The notes beneath the pieces were generated by a model, which was not told the origin of the DNA, did no database searches, and saw only the letters and a list, made by a program, of their open reading frames with translations. DNA of 64,000 bases, from positions 62,001 through 126,000 of the forward strand of contig NZ_JAPJDO010000006.1 in assembly GCF_026242045.1 (NCBI RefSeq), given 5' to 3'. The translations under genes and the position numbers were made by a program. The DNA is from Mycobacterium pinniadriaticum (GTDB lineage: Bacteria > Actinomycetota > Actinomycetes > Mycobacteriales > Mycobacteriaceae). Shown here one piece after another: positions 48,997 to 58,322 of this stretch (the stretch's first letter is position 1; every line of letters begins with the position of its first letter).

Positions 48997-49444
48997 GCCG
49001 CGAGCACCACCAACGTCCGACGAGCACCGATCCGTTCCCTCGCCGGCTCCGAATTCCTTGAGTAACCGCTGTCCGCAAGCGGCGTACCGAGGGTGGAAGG
49101 GGCCAACATGGACGGTCTGCGAGTCACGGTGCGAGTTCTCACCCGCGCAGTGATGACGACGACTGCGGTATGCAGGGCCGTCGGGGCGGGTGGCCGCAAC
49201 CTGTGCGTTGACCACGGCGGGACGGCACGCCCCGACACCCCCACAACCACCTCAGCCGCGGAATCCGTGCGGCCTGCCGGCCTGAACCGCTCGATTAACA
49301 CCTGACCAGCGCAATCTGGCACAATGAGCGGCTGTCCGACCCGCGACCACGGTCGTCGGCTGGTCACGCACGCGAGGCAAAACCGGATCCGGCAATCCGC
49401 CGGTATCGCTGAATTGCAGCGTGATTACCCACAGGAGTTAGTTC
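48997..49444 (+). other. gap between rskA and rpsP
   Basis: This 448-base gap holds the rpsP promoter at its right end and a small CCGCT/AGCGG hairpin at 49066-49082 that could terminate rskA. An open frame from 49108 to 49305 (65 codons, GAAGGGG upstream) has no recognisable motif and Thr/Arg-rich composition; I do not call it as a gene. Confidence 0.4.
49295..49325 (+). promoter_or_regulatory. rpsP operon promoter
   Basis: TTAACA (49295-49300) and CACAAT (49320-49325) with a 19-base spacer. The -10 lies in TCTGGCACAATGAGC, nearly the same sequence found before rplS (TCTGGCACAATTGAGC). The shared box suggests co-regulation of the two ribosomal-protein units. Confidence 0.5.
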
Positions 49445-49918
49445 ATGGCTGTCAAGATCAAGCTCACCCGGCTTGGCAAGATCCGCAACCCCCAGTACCG
49501 CATCGCTGTCGCCGACGCGCGCACCCGCCGTGACGGCCGCTCGATCGAGGTCATCGGCCGCTACCACCCCAAGGAAGAGCCGAGCCTGATCGAGATCGAC
49601 TCCGAGCGTGCCCAGTACTGGTTGTCCGTCGGGGCCCAGCCCACCGAGCCGGTTCTCAATCTGCTGAAGATCACCGGTGACTGGCAGAAGTTCAAAGGCC
49701 TGCCGGGTGCTGAGGGCACGCTGAAGGTCAAGGAGCCCAAGCCCAGCAAGCTCGACCTGTTCAACGCCGCGCTGGCCGAGGCCGATGGTGCGCCGTCCGG
49801 CGAGGCCGCTCAGCCCAAGAAGAAGAAGGCGCCCGCCAAGAAGGCCGAGGCAGCCGAGGCCGAGCCGGCCGCCGCCGAGGCTGAGCCGGCTGCCGAAGCT
49901 GAGGCCGCCGCAGAATGA
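49445..49918 (+). CDS. rpsP: 30S ribosomal protein S16
   Basis: A 157-residue protein with the S16 fold in residues 1-80 ([20 protein letters not shown]) and a long Lys/Ala/Glu-rich low-complexity tail (about 115-157) common in actinobacteria. It is the first gene of rpsP-khpA-rimM-trmD, overlapping khpA by ATGA. The promoter lies about 120 bases upstream. Confidence 0.97.
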   Translation: MAVKIKLTRLGKIRNPQYRIAVADARTRRDGRSIEVIGRYHPKEEPSLIEIDSERAQYWLSVGAQPTEPVLNLLKITGDWQKFKGLPGAEGTLKVKEPKPSKLDLFNAALAEADGAPSGEAAQPKKKKAPAKKAEAAEAEPAAAEAEPAAEAEAAAE

Positions 49919-50157
49919 GCTCGGTCGTCGTTGACGCCGTCGAGCATCTGGTCCGCGGGATCGTCGACAATCCCGACGACGTTCGCGTCGACATGGTCAC
50001 CAACCGGCGCGGACGCACCGTTGAGGTCCACGTTCACCCCGATGATCTCGGCAAGGTGATCGGCCGCGGCGGTCGCACCGCGACCGCGTTGCGCACCTTG
50101 GTGGCCGGTATCGGCGGCCGGGGTATCCGCGTCGACGTGGTGGACACCGACCAGTAG
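49915..50157 (+). CDS. khpA: KH-domain RNA-binding protein KhpA
   Basis: An 80-residue single type-II KH domain protein with the GxxG loop [15 protein letters not shown]. It corresponds to Rv2908c. In other bacteria KhpA pairs with KhpB (Jag) to bind RNA and affect cell division. The position between rpsP and rimM is conserved across Gram-positive bacteria. Confidence 0.93.
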   Translation: MSSVVVDAVEHLVRGIVDNPDDVRVDMVTNRRGRTVEVHVHPDDLGKVIGRGGRTATALRTLVAGIGGRGIRVDVVDTDQ

Positions 50158-50171
50158 GCCCTGGACTGAGC

Positions 50172-50702
50172 ATGGAGCTCGTCGTCGGGCGCGTGGCCAA
50201 AGCTCACGGGATCACCGGCGAACTGGTGGTCGACGTCCGCACGGACGACCCCGACGAGCGGTTCGCCCCGGGTAATCGGTTGCACCTCAAGCCTTCCCGG
50301 GGTGCCGGTGGCCAGGACGTCGTCGTCGAGGCGGCCCGCCCGCACGGCGGCCGCCTGCTGGTGCGGCTGCGCGGGGTGTCCGATCGCACAGCGGCTGACG
50401 CGTTGCGGGGCAACCTGTTCGTCGTCGACTCCGCCGACCTGCCCCCGATCGCGGACCCCGACGAGTTCTATGACCATCAGCTCGAAGGGCTGGCGGTACG
50501 CACCGTCGACGGTCGTGCCGTCGGCGAGGTCGCCGAGGTGCTGCACACCGCCGGCGGTGAGTTGTTGGCGATCCGCGGCGCGGACGGTGGCGAAGTCTTG
50601 GTGCCGTTCGTCGGCGCGATCGTGACATCGGTGTCGCTGGCCGATCGGGTCGTCGAAATCGATCCGCCCGATGGGCTTTTGGACCTGGACGGCGCGCACT
50701 GA
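50172..50702 (+). CDS. rimM: ribosome maturation factor RimM
   Basis: RimM helps assemble the 30S head around S19. The 176-residue protein has the N-terminal RimM domain ([22 protein letters not shown]) and the C-terminal PRC barrel with [12 protein letters not shown] and LVPFVGAIV. It starts 14 bases after khpA; trmD follows one base after its stop. Confidence 0.95.
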   Translation: MELVVGRVAKAHGITGELVVDVRTDDPDERFAPGNRLHLKPSRGAGGQDVVVEAARPHGGRLLVRLRGVSDRTAADALRGNLFVVDSADLPPIADPDEFYDHQLEGLAVRTVDGRAVGEVAEVLHTAGGELLAIRGADGGEVLVPFVGAIVTSVSLADRVVEIDPPDGLLDLDGAH

Positions 50703-50703
50703 C

Positions 50704-51393
50704 ATGCGCGTGGACGTCGTCACGATCTTTCCCGACTACCTCGACCCGCTGCGACAGTCGCTACCCGGCAAGGCCATCGAGGCGGGCATCGTGGATTTCG
50801 CGGTACACGATCTGCGCCGATGGACCCACGATGTCCACCACTCCGTCGACGATTCCCCGTACGGGGGCGGACCCGGCATGGTGATGAAAGCCCCGGTCTG
50901 GGGTGAGGCGATCGACGAGATCTGCACTGCGGAGACACTCCTCGTCATCCCCACGCCGGCGGGCCGACTGTTCACCCAAAGTGATGCCCAGCGCTGGACG
51001 GGGGAGTCGCACCTGGTGTTCGCCTGCGGCCGTTACGAAGGCATCGACCAGCGGGTCGCCGACGACGCGCGCAGGCGAATGCGGGTCGAAGAGGTGTCCA
51101 TCGGTGACTACGTGCTGGCCGGCGGTGAGGCGGCGGCGCTGGTGATGATCGAGGCGGTGGTCCGGCTGCTGCCCAACGTGATGGGCAATCCACGCTCCCA
51201 CCAAGATGATTCACACTCGCCGGACAACGCCGGTCTGCTGGAGGGCCCCAGCTACACCCGGCCGCCGGTCTGGCGCGACCTGCCGGTACCAGAGGTGCTG
51301 CTCTCCGGTGACCACGCCAAGGTCGCCGCCTGGCGCCACGAGCAGGCACTGCAGCGCACCCGCGAGCGCAGGTCCGACCTGCTGGATGAGTGA
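50704..51393 (+). CDS. trmD: tRNA (guanine37-N1)-methyltransferase
   Basis: TrmD methylates G37 next to the anticodon, preventing frameshifts. The 229-residue SPOUT protein has DDSPYGGGPGMVMK, the deep-knot SAM site CGRYEGIDQRV and SIGDYVLAGGE, and LLEGPSYTRP near the C-terminus. I chose the ATG at 50704. It converges with the LppW-like gene across six bases. Confidence 0.96.
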   Translation: MRVDVVTIFPDYLDPLRQSLPGKAIEAGIVDFAVHDLRRWTHDVHHSVDDSPYGGGPGMVMKAPVWGEAIDEICTAETLLVIPTPAGRLFTQSDAQRWTGESHLVFACGRYEGIDQRVADDARRRMRVEEVSIGDYVLAGGEAAALVMIEAVVRLLPNVMGNPRSHQDDSHSPDNAGLLEGPSYTRPPVWRDLPVPEVLLSGDHAKVAAWRHEQALQRTRERRSDLLDE

Positions 51394-51398
51394 CGCTG

Positions 51399-52328
51399 CT
51401 AGATCCGCCCGCCGGGGAACATCGTCTTGACGGCCTGGGTCATGGTGTTACGCGCGGTGGCGTCATCGACCGGCTGCAATGAGGCCATCGCCATCACGAA
51501 GCGATGGTCGGGCCCGATCACCCCGGTGGACATGTGCAACCAGTTGCCGCCGTTCCAGCAGCACATCCAACCCTGTTTGACCGCAACGGGTTCCGCGAAC
51601 AGCCCGTCGGGAATGCCGAACCGCTGTGGATAGCCGTCGGTGCCGGTGGGGGTCGATCGCGACAGGTCGCCCAGGATGACGGCGGCCTGAGCGGCCGGCA
51701 GCCCACCCGCGCCGTCGAGCAGCATGTCGTAGTAATGCACCAGATCCGCGGTGGTGCTCATGGTGTTCCACCAGTTGCCGTCGTAGGGCGTGCTGGTTGA
51801 TGCCAATCCGTACCGCGCGGTCACCCGTTTGATGATCGAACTGCCGCCGCTCTCGCTCCAGAACACCTGGGCGGCGCTGTCGTCGGAGGACTTCAACATC
51901 ACATCGAAGGACTGCTGCTCGTCGGGGGAGAGTTGACGCTGTCCCGTCGCGACCTGCAGCAGCAGATCGTCGGCGATGAACAGTTTGCTGACCGATGCGA
52001 TCGGGAAGGGCGCGCCGTCCCCGCCGGACACGGTCTGCCCGGTTTTGCGGTCGAGCACCGTGAAGCTGATGTCGGCACCGCTGTTGGCGGCGTCGGAGGC
52101 GGCGGCCTTGGCGCGCACATCCAGGCCGATCGTCGGATCCGGTGGCGCCTCGGGCAGCGGAGCCAGCGCGGGCGCCTGCGGGATGCCGTTCGGGTCAGCA
52201 GAGAGCAGGTTGACCGGAGGGTCATACTCGCTCGGGCCGGCGTTCACCTGGCCGGAGGATGCCGCGACGAGCACGCCGGTCACTACCGCCGCGGTGCCGG
52301 TGACCAGCATCGACATACGCCGTCGCAT
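51399..52328 (-). CDS. LppW-like exported serine beta-lactamase-fold protein
   Basis: A 309-residue exported protein corresponding by position to LppW (Rv2905). It has a signal sequence (MRRRMSMLVTGTAAVVTGVLVAASSG) but, unlike a lipoprotein, no lipobox cysteine. The SxxK-type ASVSKLFIADDLL, SDD (KSSDDSAA) and KQGW (in place of KTG) suggest a class A beta-lactamase/DD-peptidase fold. Two adjacent cysteines (WMCCWNGG) may form or bridge a disulfide. The catalytic role is untested. Confidence 0.85.
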   Translation of the reverse strand: MRRRMSMLVTGTAAVVTGVLVAASSGQVNAGPSEYDPPVNLLSADPNGIPQAPALAPLPEAPPDPTIGLDVRAKAAASDAANSGADISFTVLDRKTGQTVSGGDGAPFPIASVSKLFIADDLLLQVATGQRQLSPDEQQSFDVMLKSSDDSAAQVFWSESGGSSIIKRVTARYGLASTSTPYDGNWWNTMSTTADLVHYYDMLLDGAGGLPAAQAAVILGDLSRSTPTGTDGYPQRFGIPDGLFAEPVAVKQGWMCCWNGGNWLHMSTGVIGPDHRFVMAMASLQPVDDATARNTMTQAVKTMFPGGRI

Positions 52329-52470
52329 GACGATCTCCTCGAAGGACTGGTGGAACGCAGTTTTGTGGGCCTGCCGCGTCGCCGCCCGACGTATTCAGGT
52401 TAACCGTACCTTTTCTACACCGCGCGGTTAGCTGGCCGATACACCAGCGTGACCTCGGCGGGTCGCGCGA

Positions 52471-52500
52471 TTTCACTGCTCGCGGTGCATCTGGCACAAT
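52471..52500 (+). promoter_or_regulatory. rplS promoter
   Basis: TTTCAC (52471-52476) and CACAAT (52495-52500), 18-base spacer. The -10 is within TCTGGCACAATTGAGC, shared with the rpsP promoter. It sits in the 311-base gap between LppW-like and rplS (52329-52639). That gap also holds the palindrome GGTTAACC at 52398-52405, of unknown role. Confidence 0.5.
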
Positions 52501-52639
52501 TGAGCAGTTGCCGCGCGGGCCGGTCCCTTTCCGCCTGCTGCGCCAAACACCACGTGCCCGAAATCCATCGGCCCGGCGACTGCCAGCGCGTTTGCGCAGG
52601 TAAGTTGGCTGCGCCGCGAACTACAAGGAAGTGTCACCG

Positions 52640-52981
52640 ATGAACACGCTGGACTTCGTCGACCAGGCGTCGCTGCGCGACGACATCCCGACCTTCAGCC
52701 CCGGGGACACCATCAATGTCCACGTGAAGGTCATCGAGGGCAACAAGCACCGCATCCAGGTCTTCAAGGGTGTCGTGCTGCGTCGCTCCGGCGGCGGCAT
52801 CCGCGAGACCTTCACCGTGCGCAAGGAAAGCTACGGCGTCGGCGTCGAGCGGACCTTCCCGGTGCACTCGCCCAACATCGACCACATCGAGGTCGTGACC
52901 CGCGGTGACGTGCGCCGCGCGAAGCTGTACTACCTGCGCGAGCTGCGGGGCAAGAAGGCCAAGATCAAGGAGAAGCGCTGA
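52640..52981 (+). CDS. rplS: 50S ribosomal protein L19
   Basis: A 113-residue L19, starting [17 protein letters not shown], with [21 protein letters not shown] and the C-terminal [21 protein letters not shown] region, which is highly conserved. AAGGAAGTG lies upstream of the ATG at 52640. lepB follows after 54 bases. Confidence 0.97.
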   Translation: MNTLDFVDQASLRDDIPTFSPGDTINVHVKVIEGNKHRIQVFKGVVLRRSGGGIRETFTVRKESYGVGVERTFPVHSPNIDHIEVVTRGDVRRAKLYYLRELRGKKAKIKEKR

Positions 52982-53035
52982 GCTTCGACATGTGGGTGGC
53001 AGTGAGCAGTCAGCTGGGCTGGCTACGCTAGCCAC

Positions 53036-53896
53036 GTGACCGACAACAGGGACTCGGACGACGCCACACCGGAATCCGTCACCGCGACGGACGCTCCGGA
53101 CGACACCACCGCTGAAGGCGCCCCCACGCAGGATCAATCTGGCGCTGACGCGGCGGGCGGCGAAAAGAAGCGGTCGGCGCTGCGCGAGGGCGCGATCCTC
53201 GTCGGTATCGCACTGGTCCTCTACTACGTGATGTTGACCTTCATCGCTCGTCCGTACCTGATCCCGTCGGAATCGATGGAGCCCACCCTGCACGGCTGCG
53301 CCGGATGTGTCGGCGACCGGATCATGGTCGACAAGGTCACCTACCGCTTCGGCGACCCGCGGCCCGGCGACGTCGTCGTCTTCAAAGGCCCCCCGAACTG
53401 GAACGTGGGATACAAGTCCATCCGCTCGGACAACCCCGTGATCCGGTTCATGGAGAACACGCTGTCTTATGTCGGATTCGTCCCGCCGGACGAGAACGAT
53501 CTGGTGAAGCGGGTCATCGCGGTCGGCGGTCAAACGGTGGAGTGTCGCGCGGACACCGGGTTGACGGTCGACGGCAAGCCGCTCAAGGAGCCCTACCTCA
53601 ACGCGCAGGTCATGAACGCCGACCCGCTGGTCTACCCGTGCCTGGGCAACGAGTTCGGTCCGGTCAAGGTGCCCGAGGGCCGGCTGTGGGTGATGGGTGA
53701 CAACCGCACCCATTCGGCGGACTCGCGCGCCCACTGCACCAGCACGCCCGAGGACGCCCAGAAGGGCATTCTGTGCACCGGTGACCCGATGGCCGGCACT
53801 GTGCCGGTGGGCAACGTCATCGGTAAGGCGCGGTTCATCGCGTGGCCGCCGTCTCGGTGGGGTGGTGTGTCCTCGTACGATCCGCAGCAAGGCTGA
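53036..53896 (+). CDS. lepB: type I signal peptidase
   Basis: LepB cleaves signal peptides from exported proteins. The 286-residue protein has a long acidic cytosolic N-terminus (1-45), one transmembrane helix (about 50-75), the catalytic Ser80 (SESMEPT) and Lys158 (VKRVIAVGG), and the MGDNR box near 220. The start is a GTG. rnhB begins two bases after the stop. Confidence 0.96.
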   Translation: MTDNRDSDDATPESVTATDAPDDTTAEGAPTQDQSGADAAGGEKKRSALREGAILVGIALVLYYVMLTFIARPYLIPSESMEPTLHGCAGCVGDRIMVDKVTYRFGDPRPGDVVVFKGPPNWNVGYKSIRSDNPVIRFMENTLSYVGFVPPDENDLVKRVIAVGGQTVECRADTGLTVDGKPLKEPYLNAQVMNADPLVYPCLGNEFGPVKVPEGRLWVMGDNRTHSADSRAHCTSTPEDAQKGILCTGDPMAGTVPVGNVIGKARFIAWPPSRWGGVSSYDPQQG

Positions 53897-53898
53897 CC

Positions 53899-54636
53899 GT
53901 GCCCGCGATGACGTGGCCACCGCGGACGGTGATCCGCAAGTCATCCGGTTTGCGCACACTCGAATCCGCCTTATACCGAGGCGGTTTGGGCCCGGTGGCG
54001 GGGGTCGACGAGGTCGGCCGCGGTGCTTGCGCCGGTCCGCTGGTGGTGGCGGCGTGCGTACTCGGGCCGAATCGATTCGAAAGCCTGTCCGCACTCGACG
54101 ACTCCAAGAAGCTGACCGAGAAGAGCCGCGAGGAACTGTTTCCGCTGATCCGCCGCTATGCCCTGGCCTATCACGTGGTGTTCATCCCGGCCCCCGAGGT
54201 CGACCGCCGGGGCGTGCACGTGGCCAACATCGAGGGCATGCGCCGGGCGGTGGCGGGTTTGTCGGTGCGCCCCGGCTATGTGCTGTCCGACGGTTTCCGG
54301 GTGCCGGGGCTGCCGATGCCGTCGCTGCCCGTCATAGGCGGCGATGCGGCGGCGGCCTGCATCGCAGCGGCCAGCGTGCTGGCCAAGGTCAGCCGCGATC
54401 GCCTGATGGTGGCGATGGACGACGAACACCCGGGCTACGGGTTCGCCGATCACAAGGGATACAGCACCCCCGCGCACAGCGCGGCGCTCAGCGACCTCGG
54501 CCCGTGCCGCCAGCACCGGTTTTCCTACATCAATGTCCGGCGGGTCGCCCGTGTGGGTGGTACGGAGATGGTGGTCGAGTGCCCACCACCGCGGCGCGGT
54601 GATGAGGTGCCAGTCGCACGCGACGATCACGTGTGA
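53899..54636 (+). CDS. rnhB: ribonuclease HII
   Basis: RNase HII removes ribonucleotides and RNA primers from DNA. The 245-residue protein shows [15 protein letters not shown] near residue 35, [23 protein letters not shown] and [20 protein letters not shown], which carry the catalytic acidic residues. Start choice: GTG 53899 or ATG 53908; I use the first because of AAGG upstream and the two-base distance from lepB. The C-terminus has a charged extension. Confidence 0.94.
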   Translation: MPAMTWPPRTVIRKSSGLRTLESALYRGGLGPVAGVDEVGRGACAGPLVVAACVLGPNRFESLSALDDSKKLTEKSREELFPLIRRYALAYHVVFIPAPEVDRRGVHVANIEGMRRAVAGLSVRPGYVLSDGFRVPGLPMPSLPVIGGDAAAACIAAASVLAKVSRDRLMVAMDDEHPGYGFADHKGYSTPAHSAALSDLGPCRQHRFSYINVRRVARVGGTEMVVECPPPRRGDEVPVARDDHV

Positions 54637-54686
54637 GTCAAGATGGATAACATCCCGAAGAGACGACAAAGAGGACCGCTGAGCCG

Positions 54687-54992
54687 ATGAGTGCCGAAGA
54701 TCTCGAAAAGTACGAGACCGAGATGGAGCTCTCGCTGTACCGCGAATACAAGGACATCGTGGGGCAGTTCAGCTACGTCGTGGAAACCGAGCGTCGCTTC
54801 TACTTGGCCAACAGTGTCGAGCTCGTGCCGCGCAACACCGACGGCGAGGTCTACTTCGAACTGCGGCTCACCGATGCCTGGGTATGGGACATGTATCGGC
54901 CCGCCCGGTTCGTCAAGCAGGTCCGGGTGATCACCTTCAAGGACGTCAACATCGAAGAGGTGGAGAAGCCCGAACTGCGGCTGCCCGAGTAG
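54687..54992 (+). CDS. DUF2469 family protein
   Basis: A 101-residue acidic protein starting MSAEDLEKYETEMELSLYRE, corresponding to Rv2901c. The family is confined to actinobacteria and its function is unknown. LYREYKDIVGQFSYVVETERRF is the family core. It converges with the ROK gene; the stops are one base apart. Confidence 0.92.
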   Translation: MSAEDLEKYETEMELSLYREYKDIVGQFSYVVETERRFYLANSVELVPRNTDGEVYFELRLTDAWVWDMYRPARFVKQVRVITFKDVNIEEVEKPELRLPE

Positions 54993-54993
54993 C

Positions 54994-56172
54994 TCAGCGC
55001 AGCGCGGCGTCGATGGCGTCGGCGGACAGGATCTGCTCCAACACCAGCGCCGCACTGCCGATGTTGCCGGCCTTGTCGCCATAGGTGGACGGGACGACCT
55101 GAAGGTGGCGGGTGGCCAACGCGGTTGCGTTGCCGTACAACGTTTCTCGCAGCCCGGCCACGAAGACGTCGTAGGCGCCGGACATGTCGCCGCCGACGAC
55201 GAGGACCTCGGGGTTCAGCAGGTTCACCGCGGCGGCGATGACCTCGCCGACGTGACGGCCGCTTTCGCGCAGCAGTCGGCGGACCTCGCTGTCGCCGTGG
55301 TTGGCCAGTTCCACCACATCGCGGATGTGGGTGACGTCGCGGCCCTGCTCCTGCAGAGTGCGCACCAGCGCCCACCCGCCGGCGATGGCCTCCAGGCAGC
55401 CGGTGTCGCCGCAGCGGCACGGTATGCCAGCCGCCGCCGCGGTCCTGTTGTGGCCGAATTCGCCGGCGGCGCCGAGCGCCCCGCGCTGCAGGATGCCACC
55501 GGCCACGATCCCGGCCCCCAGTCCCGTCGATGCCTTGATCAGCAGCAGGTCGTTGTGGACCTTCAGCGGGCTGCGGCGTTCGGAGAGCGCCAGCACATTG
55601 GTGTCGTTGTCGAGCACGATCGGCGCCGAGGTCAGCTTGCGGAAGTAGGGCTCCAGCGGAACCCCGTCCCAACCGCTCATCACCGGCGACGCCAGGCTGC
55701 AGCCGCGCTGCTGGTCGACGGTGCCGGGCAGCGATACCCCGACGCCTAGGACGTCGCGCGTGGGCCGGCCGGTCTCGTCGAGCAGCACTTCGAGCCGTTT
55801 GACCAGGTCGGGCATCAGGTCGTCGGGGCCGATGCGGATCTCGGAGTCCATGTCGGTCAGGGCGTGGATATCGCCGGCGAGGTTGCACACCGCCAGCCGG
55901 GTGCGGCTGCGGCCGATCGCCGCAGAGAGCACAACTCCGGCTTCGGCGTTGAATCGGACCAGCGCGGGCGGCCGGCCACCCGTCGACGGGCCCTCTTCGC
56001 CTTCGGAGACCAGTCCGCGGCGGGCCAGCGCTGAAATCCGGCTGCCGACGGCCGTCCTGGACAGCCCGGTCAGTTCGCGAATCTCGGCGCGCGTGGTGGC
56101 CACCCCGTCGCGAATCAGCGCGAAAACTTCCCCTGCCGTAGCGGGGGCGGCAGAACGCCTGGTGACCGGCAC
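54994..56172 (-). CDS. ROK-family transcriptional regulator
   Basis: A 392-residue NagC/XylR-type ROK protein. The N-terminal winged helix (about 12-75) has IRELTGLSRTAVGSRISAL and the STGGRPPALV hinge. The ROK sugar-kinase fold follows, with GVGVSLPGTVD, STGLGAGIVAGG and the zinc site CRCGDTGCLEA. It is divergent from the MFS gene, separated by 176 bases, and is the natural candidate to control it. The effector is probably a sugar or sugar derivative; this is inference. Confidence 0.9.
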   Translation of the reverse strand: MPVTRRSAAPATAGEVFALIRDGVATTRAEIRELTGLSRTAVGSRISALARRGLVSEGEEGPSTGGRPPALVRFNAEAGVVLSAAIGRSRTRLAVCNLAGDIHALTDMDSEIRIGPDDLMPDLVKRLEVLLDETGRPTRDVLGVGVSLPGTVDQQRGCSLASPVMSGWDGVPLEPYFRKLTSAPIVLDNDTNVLALSERRSPLKVHNDLLLIKASTGLGAGIVAGGILQRGALGAAGEFGHNRTAAAAGIPCRCGDTGCLEAIAGGWALVRTLQEQGRDVTHIRDVVELANHGDSEVRRLLRESGRHVGEVIAAAVNLLNPEVLVVGGDMSGAYDVFVAGLRETLYGNATALATRHLQVVPSTYGDKAGNIGSAALVLEQILSADAIDAALR

Positions 56173-56348
56173 CTTTCCATTGAACCAAGATCCATCGATG
56201 ACTGAAAGCGGTAGAGACGCCCGTCACTTTTGCCGCATTAGGACATAAGTGGGTTGGAAGGGCGATGAAAGCGGCGGTAGGGTCGGTACCGGGATCGAGC
56301 GCTGCAGCGCGGCAGCAACCGCCACCGCACAGAAAGTCGATAGCTCCC

Positions 56349-57569
56349 GTGACTGTCACTTCCCGGCCCGCCGCACTTGCGGTGCCTCCCACCCCGCGCG
56401 CACCGCACTCGCGGGTGGCCATCCTGGCCCTGGCGCTCGGTGGATTCGGTATCGGCACCAACGAGTTCGTCGCGATGGGGTTGTTGCCCGAGATCGCCGG
56501 TGGACTGCACATCTCCGAGCCCACCGCGGGCCACGTCATCTCCGCCTACGCCCTCGGTGTGGTGGTCGGGGCGCCGGTGCTCGCCGCCATGACCGCGCGG
56601 TTCAACCGCAAGGTCGTGCTGCTGAGCCTGATGGCACTGTTCGTCATCGGCAACGTGCTCACCGTCCTGGCACCGACCTACGGAATCCTGATCGGGGCGC
56701 GGTTCCTCGCCGGTCTCCCGCACGGGGCCTTCTTCGGGGTCGCGGCACTGGTCGCCGCCCAGCTGCTGGGCCCACAACAACGGGCGAAGGCGGTTGCCCA
56801 GGTGATGACCGGGCTGACGGTGGCGACGGTGGTCGGTGTGCCACTCGCGTCCTGGCTCGGCCAATTGTTCGGCTGGCGAAGCGCATTCGCGTTGGTGGTC
56901 GTCATCGGATTGGTGACGTTGGTCGCCATCTGGACCTGGCTGCCCGACCTCACCGCGGCGCCCACCGCCAGCACCCGCACCGAACTGGGGGCGCTGCGGC
57001 GCCCGCAGGTGTGGTTCGCGTTGGTGATCGGGATGGTCGGCTTCGGCGGCATGTTCGCCGTCTACACCTACGTGGCGACCACCCTGACCGACGTTTCGGG
57101 CGTGTCGCGCTCCTGGGTTCCGGTGGGACTGATGGTCTTCGGGATCGGGATGGTGGTCGGCAATTTCGCAGGCGGCCGGATGGCCGACCGGTCGGTGGTC
57201 CGCGGCCTGTACGTGTCGATGGCATCGCTGGCGGCGGTGCTGGCGGTCTTCGTCGCGGCCGCGCACAACCCGTTCACCGCCATGTTGCTGCTGTTCGGCA
57301 TCGGCGCCAGCGGAGCGGGGCTCGCGCCCGCGCTGCAGACCCGCCTGATGGACGTCGCGGCCGAGGCCCAGACGCTGGCCGCCGCGCTCAATCACTCCGC
57401 TCTTAACATCGCCAACGCATCGGGGGCCTGGATCGGCGGACTGGTGATCGCGGTCGGCTATGGCTACACCGCGCCGGCCGCGGCAGGCGCCGCGCTGGCC
57501 GTCATCGGCCTCGTGGTACTGACCGTATCGGTGGCACTGCAGCGTCGTTCCGCGGTGGTCCCGGCATGA
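56349..57569 (+). CDS. MFS transporter, DHA1/AraJ type
   Basis: A 406-residue, twelve-helix exporter. The first helix is LALALGGFGIGTNEFVAMGLLPEIA, typical of AraJ/PbuE-like proton antiporters, followed by motif A-like MTARFNRKVVLL. I use the GTG at 56349, which gives the usual N-terminus. A competing ATG at 56265 has a better ribosome site (GGAAGGG) and would add 28 residues. The ROK regulator is divergent. Its stop overlaps the ATG of a 42-codon ORF. Confidence 0.9.
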   Translation: MTVTSRPAALAVPPTPRAPHSRVAILALALGGFGIGTNEFVAMGLLPEIAGGLHISEPTAGHVISAYALGVVVGAPVLAAMTARFNRKVVLLSLMALFVIGNVLTVLAPTYGILIGARFLAGLPHGAFFGVAALVAAQLLGPQQRAKAVAQVMTGLTVATVVGVPLASWLGQLFGWRSAFALVVVIGLVTLVAIWTWLPDLTAAPTASTRTELGALRRPQVWFALVIGMVGFGGMFAVYTYVATTLTDVSGVSRSWVPVGLMVFGIGMVVGNFAGGRMADRSVVRGLYVSMASLAAVLAVFVAAAHNPFTAMLLLFGIGASGAGLAPALQTRLMDVAAEAQTLAAALNHSALNIANASGAWIGGLVIAVGYGYTAPAAAGAALAVIGLVVLTVSVALQRRSAVVPA

Positions 57570-57694
57570 TCCGGGCAGTGGCGGCGTTGCTCCGGCGACC
57601 GCGTGGGCCGGTGCGCGTGGAACTGTATCTGCCTGCGCGGCAACGTGTCACGATCACGATGGGGGAACGAACACCCAGAAGGGAGGCGAGCTGA
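57566..57694 (+). CDS. small ORF, 42 codons, unknown function
   Basis: It begins ATGA over the MFS stop and ends TGA one base before the next gene's ATG, so it is coupled at both sides. The product is very basic (about ten Arg) and starts MIRAVAALLRRPRGPVRVEL. I recognise no family. Its frame is the only one filling the 126-base gap. The GGGAGGCGAG ribosome site for the next gene lies inside its 3' end. It could alternatively be just leader sequence. Confidence 0.35.
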   Translation: MIRAVAALLRRPRGPVRVELYLPARQRVTITMGERTPRREAS

Positions 57695-57695
57695 G

Positions 57696-58313
57696 ATGAC
57701 CGATCATGTGATCTTTCGCTACGACCCTGACAACCGGCCCCAGATCACTTTCCGGGGCGTTCCGAGCGGATGCGCCGGCGGTGCCGGCACTATGGCCGAA
57801 GCCCGCGGGGCTTACCGGACGTGCCTGTCCGCGCGGCTTCATGTGGACCGGCGTGCGCTGCCGCCTGTCGTCGAGCATCTCGAGGGCCTGGTGCGGGGCA
57901 TGTGGGTCCGCACCAAAGTCGGTGCGGTACATCGGGACAGGTCCAGCGACAAGATGCTGCTGCAGATTCTGCTGGCGGCCGGCGACGAGCAGGCCGGGCT
58001 GCGCGAGCGTGTCACCCGGTTGACCGAGGCGGGAGCCGAGCCGGTGGTCGTGCTTACCGAGCCCGATTACGCGCTCGAGACATTGCTCGACCAGATGTCA
58101 GCGGGGGACACGCTGGTGGTCGCCCATTCCGAGGACAACGAGTCAGTCGGATGGAGTGTCCTGTACGGGGTGGAATCGGGTGCCGGCCAGGATGTCCCGT
58201 CTGTCGGTGACGACGGCGGATTCAGGGCGACTCCGGTGGCGACGTTCACGCGGACGTGTGCGGCCGTCGGGCGGGTGGTGCATCGCCGACCCGCGGCCCA
58301 CTTGGCGTCGTGA
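57696..58313 (+). CDS. hypothetical protein, possibly HicB-like N-terminus
   Basis: A 205-residue protein that I do not recognise. The N-terminus (ITFRGVPSGCAGGAGTMAEARGAYRTCL) has the strand-Gly-helix look of HicB/YlbF-like small antitoxin folds. The middle is helix-rich (PPVVEHLEGLVRGMWVRTK), and a Rossmann-like stretch (AGAEPVVVLTEPDYALETLLDQM) follows. No transmembrane segments. The ATG at 57696 has GGGAGG upstream. It converges with parDE. The ORF upstream is coupled. Confidence 0.6.
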   Translation: MTDHVIFRYDPDNRPQITFRGVPSGCAGGAGTMAEARGAYRTCLSARLHVDRRALPPVVEHLEGLVRGMWVRTKVGAVHRDRSSDKMLLQILLAAGDEQAGLRERVTRLTEAGAEPVVVLTEPDYALETLLDQMSAGDTLVVAHSEDNESVGWSVLYGVESGAGQDVPSVGDDGGFRATPVATFTRTCAAVGRVVHRRPAAHLAS

Positions 58314-58322
58314 CCGCGTAAG

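Noticed and set aside
49108..49305. 65-codon ORF before rpsP
   Set aside because: A weak ribosome site is present, but composition and lack of motif do not support it.
54851..56539. 562-codon minus-strand frame overlapping the ROK gene
   Set aside because: It is in a different frame from the clear ROK protein and is very Arg-rich, typical of a shadow frame.
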